In this document: positions 53,438 through 62,498 of the stretch, piece by piece
Layout: the number at the start of each line of letters is the position of its first letter
How positions within the stretch are numbered: the first letter of the stretch is position 1
Origin: Campylobacter showae
GTDB taxonomy: Bacteria > Campylobacterota > Campylobacteria > Campylobacterales > Campylobacteraceae
Direction of reading: 5' to 3'
NCBI RefSeq assembly: GCF_004803815.1
Contig: NZ_CP012544.1
Coordinates: 1,054,001-1,118,000, forward strand
DNA length: 64,000 nt
Notes under the pieces: model-generated
Told to the model about the DNA's origin: nothing
Database searches by the model: none
Seen by the model: the letters and a program-made list of their open reading frames with translations, nothing else
Made by a program: the position numbers and the translations under genes

Positions 53438-54016
53438 TTACTTTTTATCTACGTTCACGTCGGCAGAGTGCTTTTGCAAGTACTGTGTCACCAGCCACTC
53501 GTCGTCTTTGCCGATCGCCGTTCGCGCGATCATCGATTTTAGCAGGTTAGGCCACTGATTTGCCTTGTAGTGCGTGGTTTGATGTAGCGAATGGCACGCT
53601 CCGCAGCTCTCTTTGTAAAGCTCGCCGCCCTTAGCAAAAAGCCCGCCTAGATCGCTCGTAAAGCCGTCTTTTTGCGCATAGACCACGGTCTGGACCTCGT
53701 CCCATTTGCCGTTAGCGCCCTTTTTTACGACCTTTATATCGGGCGTTGCAGTTTTGGCAAACGCAACGGCGATGACGCGCTCGGAGTCGCTAAAGTAAAC
53801 GACGTTGCTAACGGCGGGATTTTGGTAGCCTTTAACGGAGATTTTCACGCGGTCGCCCTGCGTGGCTAAAATTTTAACCCCGTTCGTCGGCAAGAGCCTG
53901 CCTATGCTTTTTTGCGACGTCGCATCGGCGTAAACGTCTTTTACCGATGGGCTATACACCTCGCCCGCTGCAAAGAGCGAACAGGCTAGCAAGCTTGATA
54001 GTAGGATTTTTTTCAT
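53438..54016 (-). CDS. Exported monoheme cytochrome c, electron donor to the molybdoenzyme
   Basis: A 192-residue protein with a signal peptide (M-K-K-I-L-L-S-S-L-L-A-C-S-L-F-A-A-G). A single heme-binding C-G-A-C-H (138-142) lies near the C-terminus. The first 120 mature residues are unlike ordinary cytochromes c; they are shared with the partner cytochrome of Campylobacter TMAO/DMSO reductases. Being upstream of the TorA-like gene on the same strand, it should pass electrons from the quinol pool to that enzyme. A promoter with a direct-repeat operator lies just upstream. Confidence 0.85.
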   Translation of the reverse strand: MKKILLSSLLACSLFAAGEVYSPSVKDVYADATSQKSIGRLLPTNGVKILATQGDRVKISVKGYQNPAVSNVVYFSDSERVIAVAFAKTATPDIKVVKKGANGKWDEVQTVVYAQKDGFTSDLGGLFAKGGELYKESCGACHSLHQTTHYKANQWPNLLKSMIARTAIGKDDEWLVTQYLQKHSADVNVDKK

Positions 54017-54046
54017 TTTGCTCCCTTAAATTTAAGATGTAAAAGG

Positions 54047-54078
54047 ATTATATAAGAAAAGTATGATGAAAGTATGAT
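54047..54078 (-). promoter_or_regulatory. Promoter with 11-bp-spaced direct-repeat operator for the cytochrome/molybdoenzyme operon
   Basis: On the minus strand a perfect TATAAT (54052-54047) lies 31 bases before the cytochrome ATG. Immediately upstream are two identical decamers, written on the plus strand as AAAGTATGAT at 54058-54067 and 54069-54078, exactly 11 bases apart. They cover the -35 area, the usual site for an OmpR-type activator. The OmpR-type regulator encoded 1.3 kb upstream is the natural candidate, by inference. Confidence 0.55.
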
Positions 54079-54285
54079 TTTATGAAAATATAATTTTATA
54101 TTTGCGCGGTTCATGCCGTAAATTTACGAGCTAAATTTGTAAATTTAGCAGTAAAAGCTTACGAAAAAATACTAATCTCGGTTTTAAATTTTAAAAGCGG
54201 ATTGGGCAAGGTTATTGAAAGCAAAATTTAAAGCGGTAGCCCGCAAAACGCCCGAAATTTAGGAGGGTTTGCGAGCCGAAAAATC

Positions 54286-55212
54286 CTACTCCGCGCTATA
54301 GCTTGAGAGTATATCAAAAGTAGGCGCGAAAAAGAGCGCTCCGGTGACCGGCGTACTAAAATCAAGCAACCTATCAGAGTTACCGCGCGGCTCGCCGATA
54401 AACATCTTATTTAACATCGCTTCAACCGTCGAAAACGTGCTAGCGTATGCGATAAAGTACGTTCCCGTCATGCTTCCCTCGACAAAAGGCATATTTCCGC
54501 GAACGACTTTTTTATCATCTCCTACGTTTGCCGCGGCGGAGTGCGAGTTGCTAGGCTTTTCATCCTCGCTCATCTCGATGTCGTCTGCTTTCGTGCGGCC
54601 GATGACCTTTTCTTGCTCGCTCACGCTAGTTGCATTCCACTCTCTCATTTTGTGTTTATATTTTTGTACAAACACATAGCTTCCGCCCCTAAATTTCACG
54701 TCCTCGTCGCCGACTTTGGCAAAAAAGTCCCTATCTTCGCCGTTTGGATTTTCCGTACCGTCTACAAAGCCGATGATAGCCCTGCCGTCGTGATACTTAA
54801 ATCCCTGAGTTTCGTCTGCGAGCTTGGCAAATTTAAAAAGTTCGGCCTTTACATTTTGCGCCATATCAAAGCAGTCGGCAGCATCAAGCGCCCTAATATG
54901 CACGTGGATATCGCCCGCGGTGCTCACGGCTTCGTGCTTGTCGCCTTTTATCGCTTTAAAATTTACAAGCTCTTTTGGTAGCGGTTGCGGGAGTCCTAGT
55001 TTTAGCCACGCGTCGCGTCCGACGGCGATAACGCAGTTTACGTTCGCCTCCGCACCAAACCTTACTTTGGCCGTTTTGTTTAAATTTACGACCAAAGCGC
55101 AAAGCCTCTCAAAGCCTTTTTTACAGGCGTTTTCGTCGCCGCTTAACAGCCAAGTTTGAAAGACGGTGTTATTGCCCGGCGCCTGCGTTACTTCTTGCGA
55201 ATTTATTTGCAT
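54286..55212 (-). CDS. Dyp-type heme peroxidase
   Basis: A 308-residue dye-decolorizing-type peroxidase. It has the G-x-x-D-G motif in I-G-F-V-D-G-T-E-N-P (about residues 148-157), the proximal heme His in K-P-S-N-S-H-S-A (about 224), and a downstream Arg in F-I-G-E-P-R-G. No signal peptide, so it is cytoplasmic. These enzymes use hydrogen peroxide; the physiological reductant is unknown. It lies between the response regulator gene and the cytochrome gene, with its own TATAAT-like sequence near 55,320. Confidence 0.85.
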   Translation of the reverse strand: MQINSQEVTQAPGNNTVFQTWLLSGDENACKKGFERLCALVVNLNKTAKVRFGAEANVNCVIAVGRDAWLKLGLPQPLPKELVNFKAIKGDKHEAVSTAGDIHVHIRALDAADCFDMAQNVKAELFKFAKLADETQGFKYHDGRAIIGFVDGTENPNGEDRDFFAKVGDEDVKFRGGSYVFVQKYKHKMREWNATSVSEQEKVIGRTKADDIEMSEDEKPSNSHSAAANVGDDKKVVRGNMPFVEGSMTGTYFIAYASTFSTVEAMLNKMFIGEPRGNSDRLLDFSTPVTGALFFAPTFDILSSYSAE

Positions 55213-55373
55213 TTTTTCTCCTTAAAGTTGATTTTAAAATTAGCAATTCGCATTTTACGACTTAAATTTTAATTTATGCTTAATTTACACTTTTAAGAAA
55301 ACGTAAATTTTAAACGGATTATAATCGCCGAGTTTTGTATTAAACTATGATTTTTTGATTAAGCCATCTTGCC

Positions 55374-56102
55374 TCAGATATAGCTCGTTTGACTCACGGT
55401 TCGTTGATTTTGTTCGCCCAAGATAAGCGCATATCCGCTACCTTGCGCGTTTTGGATGAGTTCGGGGTAGAGTTTTTTGCGTAGTTTATACACAAAGCTT
55501 CGTATCGCGTCGGCCGTGCAACTACCCTCCTGCCAGACGTACGACTCGATCATCTCAAAGCTCACGACGCGGCCTTGATTTTTTAGGAAAAGATGTAGTA
55601 AATTTTGCTCTTTTTTCGTTAGCGCCACGGGCCGGCCGTCCTTTGTTAGCTGCCTGCTAAAGGCGTTAAATTTAAAGCCGTTTTTTAGATCAACCTCCGC
55701 AAAATCGTTTTTAAATTTATTCGCCGCAAAGCTCATTTGCATGATTAGATCGCGCTTTTCAAACGGCTTTTTTAGCACGCCAAAGCTACCCAGCTCTATC
55801 GCGCTAAGCACGTTCTCGTCGTTACCGTATGCAGTAAGAAATATAATAGGCACGTCTTTATCCAGCCCCCTTATACGAGCCGCCATCTCAAGACCGTTCA
55901 TGTGCGGCATGTTGATATCAGAAAGCACCAAATTTACGTCCTTTGCTTCAAAAACTTCCAGCGCCTCTTTTGCGTTTGCGCAGGCGTAAACCTCGCTCAC
56001 GTAGCTTTCGACCGATATTTTGATGCTTTCGCGCAGGCTCTCGTCGTCCTCGACGATGAGCAAATTTACGCCGTTTAAGATATTTTTTATTTTGCTATAC
56101 AC
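55374..56102 (-). CDS. OmpR-type response regulator
   Basis: A 242-residue regulator. The receiver domain has the acidic pair E-D-D (18-20), the phosphoacceptor Asp62 in V-L-S-D-I-N-M-P, the T-A-Y switch and the K-K-P motif. The C-terminal winged helix ends with F-V-Y-K-L-R-K-K-L and G-S-G-Y-A-L. The kinase gene is 66 bases upstream on the same strand, so they form a pair. Likely targets are adjacent genes, including the cytochrome promoter with direct repeats. Confidence 0.9.
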   Translation of the reverse strand: MYSKIKNILNGVNLLIVEDDESLRESIKISVESYVSEVYACANAKEALEVFEAKDVNLVLSDINMPHMNGLEMAARIRGLDKDVPIIFLTAYGNDENVLSAIELGSFGVLKKPFEKRDLIMQMSFAANKFKNDFAEVDLKNGFKFNAFSRQLTKDGRPVALTKKEQNLLHLFLKNQGRVVSFEMIESYVWQEGSCTADAIRSFVYKLRKKLYPELIQNAQGSGYALILGEQNQRTVSQTSYI

Positions 56103-56167
56103 GCTAGCCTCGTTTCTTGCTTGTCTTTCTTAAGTTTGCAAACTAATTTTTAAATTTACCGCCTCGT

Positions 56168-57268
56168 CTAAATTTCGCCTAAAAATAGCGTAAATTTAGT
56201 CGGATTTACGGCACTTTCAAGCTCCAGCGAGCCGCCTAGCTTTTTTACGGCGAGTTCCCTAGCTACGTTTAGCCCCGTGCCCGTACCTATATTTTTCGTC
56301 GTAAAAAACGGTTCGAAAATCTCATCTCTATCCGCCTTAACCCCGCCGCCGTTATCGCTCACGCTCACGCAAAATAGCCCGCCCTCTCTCTTTAGCTCGA
56401 TTAAAATTTGCGGCGTATCACGTCCGCTTTCAACTAGCGCGTCCTTGGCGTTTGAGAGTAAGGATAGCAAGATCTGCCTCACGTAGCTAGCGACGCTTTT
56501 TAGCTCGTATTTTCCGCTCTCGTGAGCAAATTTTAGCTCGATACCGTGAGAGTTTAGCTCGGGCCGCACTATCAAAATAAGCTCGTTTATGATATTAACG
56601 AGATCAAATTTCGCCGCTCCTTCGCCGCTGGCGTAAAAATTTCTAAACGCCTTTATCGTTTCATCCATGAGCCTTAGGCTCTTTTTGCAGGCTGCGATTT
56701 GAGCCGATATGCGCTCAAATTCGCCCTCGCTCGCGCACTCCTCGATGTTATCTAGATATAGCCCCAGCGCGCTTAGAGGTTGGCGCTGCTGATGCGAGAT
56801 GGAGTTTATCATCTCGCCTACCAGCGCGGTTTTAGCGTGCACCAGCACCGAGCGCCTTTGCTCAAGCTCCTTTTTTTCGAGCTCTTTTTCGTGCGTGACG
56901 TCGGTGACCGCGAGGATAAATCCGTCAAATTTCACCCCGCCCTCAAGTACGTTCGAGACGTTTAGCCTGAAACTTTTTTCGCCTTTTTTTACGATAAAAT
57001 CGCTCGAGTTTAGCGGGCTATTTTTGAGATTTTTAAAGCTCTTTAGCTCGTCAAGTCCCTGCGCCGCAGCGATCATATCGTCAAATTTCGCTCCGTAAAA
57101 AATTTTTGGCGCTAGAGCAAAAATACGCTCGAATTTTTTATTTATAAATTTTATGACGCCCTTTTTATCCGCGTACAAAAGCCCCAAATTTAGCGTCTTG
57201 GCAAATGCCCGCGCTACCTCGCTAGGCCCGCTTGCGTTACTCTTTGTAGCCCGCGATGTCAAGCCCAA
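56168..57268 (-). CDS. Cytoplasmic PAS-domain sensor histidine kinase
   Basis: A 366-residue kinase without membrane segments. One PAS domain (about 25-125) is followed by a coiled linker, the phosphoacceptor motif I-S-H-Q-Q-R-Q-P-L-S-A-L (His159) and the HATPase domain with D-N-G-G-G-V and G-T-G-L-N-V-A-R-E-L. The start codon at 57268 lies 32 bases inside the 3' end of ribBA, so the two are probably co-transcribed. The lack of a periplasmic sensor points to an internal redox or metabolic signal. Confidence 0.88.
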   Translation of the reverse strand: MGLTSRATKSNASGPSEVARAFAKTLNLGLLYADKKGVIKFINKKFERIFALAPKIFYGAKFDDMIAAAQGLDELKSFKNLKNSPLNSSDFIVKKGEKSFRLNVSNVLEGGVKFDGFILAVTDVTHEKELEKKELEQRRSVLVHAKTALVGEMINSISHQQRQPLSALGLYLDNIEECASEGEFERISAQIAACKKSLRLMDETIKAFRNFYASGEGAAKFDLVNIINELILIVRPELNSHGIELKFAHESGKYELKSVASYVRQILLSLLSNAKDALVESGRDTPQILIELKREGGLFCVSVSDNGGGVKADRDEIFEPFFTTKNIGTGTGLNVARELAVKKLGGSLELESAVNPTKFTLFLGEI

Positions 57269-58247
57269 AGCCCTTTAATGCAACGAAATCTTTGTTTTTA
57301 TTTGCGCTTAAAAGCTCGATACGGCTGACGCCTAGTTTGTGTAAAATTTGCGCCCCGATGCCGTAGTCCTTGACCTGTCCGCCGCACTTCTCTTCGCCTT
57401 GTAAAAACACCGCGACTCCGCCGTTTTTAGCTAGATACTCAAGCGAGCCGCGCAAGTCGTCAAATTTATCCGAGCAAAGCAGCTCCACGTCGCTTGAAAT
57501 TTGATGAAATTTGACTGCGGTTTTGTCTTTTATCTCGCCAAAAACAAAGGCGTAGTGACGCTCGCCCTTGTGATCTAGGATCTCGCATTTTAGCGCGTCA
57601 AAGCCTGCTATCTTAGCCGCGGTTTTTTCTTTTATCTCGATTAGGCTTTCGTGTTTTAGACGGTACTGCACTAGCTCTGAGACAGAGACCATATTTAGTC
57701 CAAATTTCTCGCAAAATGCCTCTAAATCGGGTCTACGAGCCATATTTCCGTCCTCTTTTACGATCTCGCAGATGGCGGCTGCTTGCGTTAGGCCTGCGTA
57801 TTTACATAGATCGACCGACCCTTCGGTGTGCCCGGTGCGGCTTAGCACGCCGCCTTTTTTAGCGATGAGCGGGAAGATATGTCCCGGGCGCACGAAATCC
57901 TCGGGCTTTGACATCGGATCGGCGGCTAGGCGGATCGTGACGTCGCGCTCGTATGCGCTCACGCCCGTCGTCGTGTTTCTAGCGTCGATCGTTACTGTAA
58001 ACGCCGTCTCGTGGCAGGATGTGTTTTTATCTACCATCAAATTTAGATCGAGGCGACGCGCGATCTCCTCGTTTAGCGCGAGGCACAGCACGCCTTTTGC
58101 GTGAGTTATGGCGAAATTTACCTTTTGCGTGTCGCTAAAGGTCGCCGCAAATACCAGATCACCCTCGTTTTCGCGATCCTCATCGTCGACCATTACGACC
58201 ATTTTACCGTTTTTGATGTCGTTTATGGCCTGCTCTACTCTATCCAT
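57237..58247 (-). CDS. ribBA: RibBA: 3,4-dihydroxy-2-butanone-4-phosphate synthase with a degenerate GTP cyclohydrolase II domain
   Basis: A 336-residue riboflavin enzyme. The N-terminal domain (1-200) has [11 protein letters not shown] and G-H-I-F-P-L-I-A, making the four-carbon unit from ribulose-5-phosphate. The C-terminal domain keeps the [13 protein letters not shown] fold segment but lacks the zinc-binding cysteine cluster (H-S-E-C ... C-D-C) and is shortened, so it should not be an active GTP cyclohydrolase II. Degenerate RibBA proteins with a separate RibA are known in epsilonproteobacteria. No FMN riboswitch was seen upstream. Confidence 0.9.
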   Translation of the reverse strand: MDRVEQAINDIKNGKMVVMVDDEDRENEGDLVFAATFSDTQKVNFAITHAKGVLCLALNEEIARRLDLNLMVDKNTSCHETAFTVTIDARNTTTGVSAYERDVTIRLAADPMSKPEDFVRPGHIFPLIAKKGGVLSRTGHTEGSVDLCKYAGLTQAAAICEIVKEDGNMARRPDLEAFCEKFGLNMVSVSELVQYRLKHESLIEIKEKTAAKIAGFDALKCEILDHKGERHYAFVFGEIKDKTAVKFHQISSDVELLCSDKFDDLRGSLEYLAKNGGVAVFLQGEEKCGGQVKDYGIGAQILHKLGVSRIELLSANKNKDFVALKGFGLDIAGYKE

Positions 58248-58933
58248 TGTTATTCCTTGTTTAAAAATTTGGGGTAATTATACATTTTTAGCTTTGAATT
58301 TAGGCTTTTGCGCGGGCTTGGCTTGAGATTTTACGGACTTTTAGATGTAGCCAAACGCGGCGCGAACGGGCTTTAGTTAAATTTAAACGAAGCGACCAGG
58401 CTTGTAAGTTTTTGTTTAATTTTTACGGATTTATTAAATTTGACCGATTTTGGGCATAACCCGCACCTTGAAAATGTTAAAGGTTAAATTTGGCGATAAT
58501 AATATGCGTGAGGCAAATTTACAAGAATTGTTATTTTGATTAAATTTGTCAAACCTTAAAATGGAGCGCGATACGATTTGGGTTGTTTTTCATCGCGGCG
58601 ACTAAATTTGATCAAACTCGCCGCTGATTGGAACTGTTTTGGAGCAAATTTGCCGACCTTAAAAGCATAAATGCTCGCTTAGCGTTACGCGAGTGGTAAA
58701 TCTTTTTAACGACCACATCCGCGCTCTTGTTCAAACGGTTTTTATCGCACGCGCACTGCGATCGGCGACTTCAGCTCTTATACCTTACTAATATCTATTT
58801 TTCAAACGACTGCAAACGCCTTTAACATAGTTGGTTGTTTTAATTTAATAAATTTTGTATCGGCAAAATTTAACAGCCGTATCGGCATACAAATTTGCTA
58901 CATATGCGATAGCGTTTACGAAATTTGACGATT
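58248..58933. other. Long gene-free interval
   Basis: About 690 bases with no open frame of note and no RNA recognised. Many AAATTT words occur, plus one small hairpin (CTCGC 58674-58678 with GCGAG 58689-58693). The ribBA promoter should be at its left end. Confidence 0.55.
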
Positions 58934-59377
58934 TTACGGCTTTGGCTTGATTTGATATTTTGCGCCGAGTCTTGCAAATTCTTTGGCAAAAAACGTGTTT
59001 AGATCGCGCAAGCTGTCGTCGTTCATTTGGATAAGTTTTAGGCGGTTTTTCTTGTAAATTTTGATTTTTTTACTTTTTCTTTTTAGATATTGTGGCGTCT
59101 CAAGTCCCCAAAATTCGATATAAATTTCGCTTTGCGTCAAATAAAAATCACTAATGACGCGCTCTTTGGTCGGCGCCTTTTTCTCGTAAATAAACTCTAT
59201 GCCGCGGTAAAATAGCCAATTTGCCACGATGAGCTCGGCACGGCTTTTTACCGTATCACCGCTATCGCTTTTATATCTAGTTTGCTTGATTTTTTGCTTT
59301 TTAAATAGCTTTAAAGCCAGCAAAATAATTACGATCAGCAGCAAAACGATTAAAATTTGAGATACGTCAAAGTTCAT
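58934..59377 (-). CDS. Membrane-anchored protein with PD-(D/E)xK nuclease-like fold
   Basis: A 147-residue protein. An N-terminal membrane helix (I-L-I-V-L-L-L-I-V-I-I-L-L-A-L, about 8-22) is followed by a basic linker and a domain reading S-R-A-E-L-I-V-A-N-W-L-F-Y-R-G-I, then Y-E-K-K-A-P, I-S-D-F-Y-L and I-Y-I-E-F-W-G. The spaced E, D and E-x-W residues match the restriction-endonuclease-like pattern seen in DUF559/Vsr-like domains. A membrane-bound small nuclease near tRNA genes is unusual. Activity and target are unknown. Confidence 0.6.
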   Translation of the reverse strand: MNFDVSQILIVLLLIVIILLALKLFKKQKIKQTRYKSDSGDTVKSRAELIVANWLFYRGIEFIYEKKAPTKERVISDFYLTQSEIYIEFWGLETPQYLKRKSKKIKIYKKNRLKLIQMNDDSLRDLNTFFAKEFARLGAKYQIKPKP

Positions 59378-59440
59378 AAAAAATTTTCTTTAATTCTAAA
59401 TTTTGATTTTTTGGAGTAAGTGAAGGATAAATTTTAGATT

Positions 59441-59515
<75 letters not shown>

Positions 59516-59527
59516 ATGAAATTTGAG

Positions 59528-59602
59528 TGGATGGGGTAAGAGGATTCGAACCTCTGGATGATTGGACCAAAACCAATTGCCTTACCGCTTGGCGATACCC
59601 CA
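59528..59602 (-). tRNA. tRNA-Gln, anticodon TTG
   Basis: A 75-base cloverleaf with encoded CCA: acceptor TGGGGTA/TACCCCA, anticodon arm ATTGG-TTTTGGT-CCAAT (anticodon TTG) and T arm AGAGG-TTCGAAT-CCTCT. It lies 12 bases upstream of tRNA-fMet on the same strand and is likely processed from one precursor. Confidence 0.94.
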
Positions 59603-59677
59603 GCCTGTAAAAAGAAAGGTGATTATATATATTTTTACCTTATTTGTCAAGCTTTTTGGCAAATTTTCGCCGTTTTT

Positions 59678-60367
59678 TCAAAGTTTTTCCATAAAAGCCG
59701 TGCTATATGAGCCGTTTAAGCGTCTGTTTATATCGTCCTGCCAGCTAGCAGGCAGCGCTTCTAACGCTCTAAATTTAGGCAACAAATCCAAATTTTCGCT
59801 CGGATTTAAAAACAGTTTATTTATCTGCATTACGCTTAGAGCATTTTCGTTTTTTTGCAGGATTTCCACCTCGTAGCCGGCCTTGCACGACCCGTTTTCA
59901 AGCACCTTGTAGTACCAGCCGGTTAATCCCGTGGCAAAAATTTCTTTAGCCAAATTTGCATTTCCCCAGCGTTTTGCAAGCTTAAAGCACGGTTTTCTAG
60001 GCTGGGTTACTTGTAGCACCAGCGAGCCGATTTTATGCACGTCGCCCACGTTTACGCTAGTTTCATCTAGTCCGCTAACGGTCAAATTTTCGCCCATCGC
60101 GCCTAACGGCAAATTTTTAAGCCCAAGATAAGTTTCCCACGCGGGATAGTTTTCTAGCGAATTTGCAAACACGGCTTTATTTACGCCGCCGTGATGCTTG
60201 GTATCGGCCACCTCGTCACCTTCAAAGCCAAGCTCGTTCGCGTAGATTTCGTCCGTTTGCGCATTTTTAAATATTGCCGAGCGCCACGCCTTGCCCAGCT
60301 CGTCCGTAGCCGCCACGCTGCCGTACTGCCTTGCTTTACCTATCAAAAGCGCTTTTACGAATGCCAT
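59678..60367 (-). CDS. MOSC domain protein (YiiM-like)
   Basis: A 229-residue protein of the MOSC superfamily (MoCo sulfurase C-terminal). It contains G-D-E-V-A-D-T-K-H-H-G-G-V-N-K-A-V (about 49-65), L-G-A-M-G-E-N-L-T-V-S-G-L and the Cys in Q-P-R-K-P-C-F-K-L (about 148), as in YiiM, which reduces N-hydroxylated compounds with molybdenum cofactor. It lies 7 bases after the DUF4230 gene. The substrate is unknown. Confidence 0.83.
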   Translation of the reverse strand: MAFVKALLIGKARQYGSVAATDELGKAWRSAIFKNAQTDEIYANELGFEGDEVADTKHHGGVNKAVFANSLENYPAWETYLGLKNLPLGAMGENLTVSGLDETSVNVGDVHKIGSLVLQVTQPRKPCFKLAKRWGNANLAKEIFATGLTGWYYKVLENGSCKAGYEVEILQKNENALSVMQINKLFLNPSENLDLLPKFRALEALPASWQDDINRRLNGSYSTAFMEKL

Positions 60368-60374
60368 CTTACCC

Positions 60375-61061
60375 TCACGCCACGTTTTGCAGATTTAGCC
60401 TGACCTGCTCGCCCTCGTCGTTAAACTCAAATCTCACCGCCCTAGCCCCGAAGCTCTTTGCGATCGCCTCTAGCGTATCGCGCGCGGATTTGTGGATCTT
60501 GGACTGTAGCTGATTTATCAGGCGCACGGACATCTTTTCGACCTCGGCGCGCGCCTCCTCGATGAGCCTGTTTTTATCCTCCTCGCTAAAGCTGCTACCG
60601 AAAAATCCGTTTAGCGAATCAGGCAGCAAAAACGGGATAAATTTACCGTTTTTCTCGTCGTAAAATTTCATATTCGCGATTGAAAATTTGTATTTGCAAG
60701 GCGGCATCTTGATAAGATACTCCTCGTTCGCGACGTTTACAATCTCTAGGCGCGGGCTCGTTAGGTCGTAGATGAAATTTATCTCAAACTCAAATATCAT
60801 CGAGAGCTTTTTCTCGCTCACCAGCCAGCGCAGATACTCCTTGCCAAAGCTACCGAACGCGTGGTCGGTCTTAGTCACGATCTCTTTGCTATAGACCTGA
60901 AAAACAGATAGCTCGCCGATGGATTTTAGCTGCGATATCTCGGTGCCAATCTGCGTTGTCGCAGGCTTTTGCGCGGTTTTTAAGGCTTTGTTAAATCTAA
61001 AAATCATAAATACGCAAACCGCCAGTAAAATCGCTAAAATAAAGCTCGTAACATCTATCAT
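60375..61061 (-). CDS. DUF4230 membrane-anchored protein
   Basis: A 228-residue protein: an N-terminal membrane helix (F-I-L-A-I-L-L-A-V-C-V-F-M-I-F, about 6-21), then a DUF4230 domain with S-I-G-E-L-S-V-F-Q-V-Y-S-K-E (about 51-64) and F-E-F-E-I-N-F-I-Y-D-L, and a C-terminal helix. DUF4230 proteins face outside the membrane and have no known function. It precedes the MOSC gene in the same unit. Confidence 0.75.
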   Translation of the reverse strand: MIDVTSFILAILLAVCVFMIFRFNKALKTAQKPATTQIGTEISQLKSIGELSVFQVYSKEIVTKTDHAFGSFGKEYLRWLVSEKKLSMIFEFEINFIYDLTSPRLEIVNVANEEYLIKMPPCKYKFSIANMKFYDEKNGKFIPFLLPDSLNGFFGSSFSEEDKNRLIEEARAEVEKMSVRLINQLQSKIHKSARDTLEAIAKSFGARAVRFEFNDEGEQVRLNLQNVA

Positions 61062-61200
61062 CTTTGCTCCTTTAAAAGGCGATTTTAGCGAAATTCGTTA
61101 AAATAATCGTTAAATTTGAGCTTTTGGTTGTTTTATATTGGTATAAATTTGGATTGTAAATTTAAATTTAGCGAGATTTTAGAGTCGGTGTAGTTTGGGA

Positions 61201-61227
61201 AAACCCGTACCTTTAAGATACGGGTTT
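61201..61227 (-). terminator. Terminator hairpin after ilvA
   Basis: AAACCCGTA (61201-61209) and TACGGGTTT (61219-61227) pair perfectly over 9 bp with a 9-base loop. On the minus strand the stem ends in GGGTTTT. It lies about 60 bases after the ilvA stop and may work in both directions. Confidence 0.6.
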
Positions 61228-61286
61228 AAATTTAACTCAAATTTACTCCAAATTTAGCAAGCAAATTTGAACTCAAATTTAACCGC

Positions 61287-62498
61287 CTAAAACACCTGAA
61301 TAAATTTAAAATCATGCTCTCTGAGCACTTTTTTGATGAGCTCTTGGTGGTCTTTACCCTTGGTTTCTAAAGTGATAGTGATATTAGCGTCGCCGTACTC
61401 TAGGCTCGTAGAGAAGCGGTCGTAGTCGATCTTTACGATATTGGCGCTAGCGATCTTTAAGCTATCGGTTAGGCTCATGAGCGCGCCCGGTTTGTCGATA
61501 AGCGTGATTTGCAGCGCCATCTTGCGGTGCGATTTTATAAGACCTTTTTCGATGATGACGTTTAGCATCTGCACGTCGATATTTCCGCCGCTTAGCACGA
61601 TGCCGATGCGCTCGCCGGCCTTAAATTTGACCTTGTTGTGCAAGATACTAGCGACGCCGACCGCGCCCGCGCCCTCGACCACGATCTTTTGCGTCTCGAG
61701 TAGGAACAAAATCGCATTTGCGATCTCCTCGTCATCGACCTGCACGAACTCATCCACGCACTCTAGGATATTTGCCAGAGTCGTCTCGCTCGCGTCGCGA
61801 ACCGCGATACCGTCGGCGATAGTGCGCACGGTTTTTGAGTTTATGCTTTTTTTAGCGCTAAAGCTGTTAAACATCGCAGGCGCGCCCTTTGCGCTCACGG
61901 CAACCACGCGGATGTCGGGATTCACCTGTTTTACGCAGCTTGATATGCCGCTGATTAGCCCGCCGCCGCCAACCGGCACGATGATGGTTTCAAGCTCAGC
62001 CAGATCATCAAGCATCTCTAGCCCGACCGTGCCCTGCCCGGCCATCACGTACTCGTCGTCAAATGGATGAATAAAGCTCATGCCCTGCTGCTTGGCATAC
62101 TCGACGGCGTAGGCGTAGGCCTCGTCGAAGTTATCGCCCTTTAGGATAACCTCGGCGCCTAGATCTTTAGTGCCTAGCACCTTTAAAAGCGGCGTGGACT
62201 CGGGCATCACGATGGTGGCTGGCGTCTTAAACTCGCGCGCTGAAATAGCCACACCCTGGGCGTGATTGCCCGCACTTGCCGCGACGACGCCTTTTTTACG
62301 CTCCTGCGCGCTTAAATTTGCGATTTTATTATACGCGCCGCGGATCTTGTATGCGCCGGTGCGCTGGAGGTTTTCTTCTTTTAGGTAGATGAGCGCGCCG
62401 CTGGCGAGGCTTAGTTTTGCGCTGTAGGCAAACGGCGTCTTGTACACAAAGCCGCTTATCGTGCGCTTGGCTTGGATTATTTTATTTAGAGAGATCAT
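61287..62498 (-). CDS. ilvA: Threonine ammonia-lyase (biosynthetic-type with one ACT domain)
   Basis: A 403-residue PLP enzyme converting threonine to 2-oxobutanoate for isoleucine synthesis. PLP-Lys lies in G-A-Y-K-I-R-G-A-Y (about 48-56), the phosphate loop is V-G-G-G-G-L-I-S-G, and one C-terminal ACT domain (about 325-400: L-I-D-K-P-G-A-L) probably binds an effector. The single ACT domain and 400-residue length resemble the short IlvA/TdcB-like form. Monocistronic. Confidence 0.92.
   Translation of the reverse strand: MISLNKIIQAKRTISGFVYKTPFAYSAKLSLASGALIYLKEENLQRTGAYKIRGAYNKIANLSAQERKKGVVAASAGNHAQGVAISAREFKTPATIVMPESTPLLKVLGTKDLGAEVILKGDNFDEAYAYAVEYAKQQGMSFIHPFDDEYVMAGQGTVGLEMLDDLAELETIIVPVGGGGLISGISSCVKQVNPDIRVVAVSAKGAPAMFNSFSAKKSINSKTVRTIADGIAVRDASETTLANILECVDEFVQVDDEEIANAILFLLETQKIVVEGAGAVGVASILHNKVKFKAGERIGIVLSGGNIDVQMLNVIIEKGLIKSHRKMALQITLIDKPGALMSLTDSLKIASANIVKIDYDRFSTSLEYGDANITITLETKGKDHQELIKKVLREHDFKFIQVF

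Noticed and set aside
58248-58420. FMN riboswitch upstream of ribBA
   Set aside because: The conserved FMN element blocks (such as AGGGGCGG-type and CCGAC-type motifs in order) are absent, and the leader is too short before unrelated sequence.
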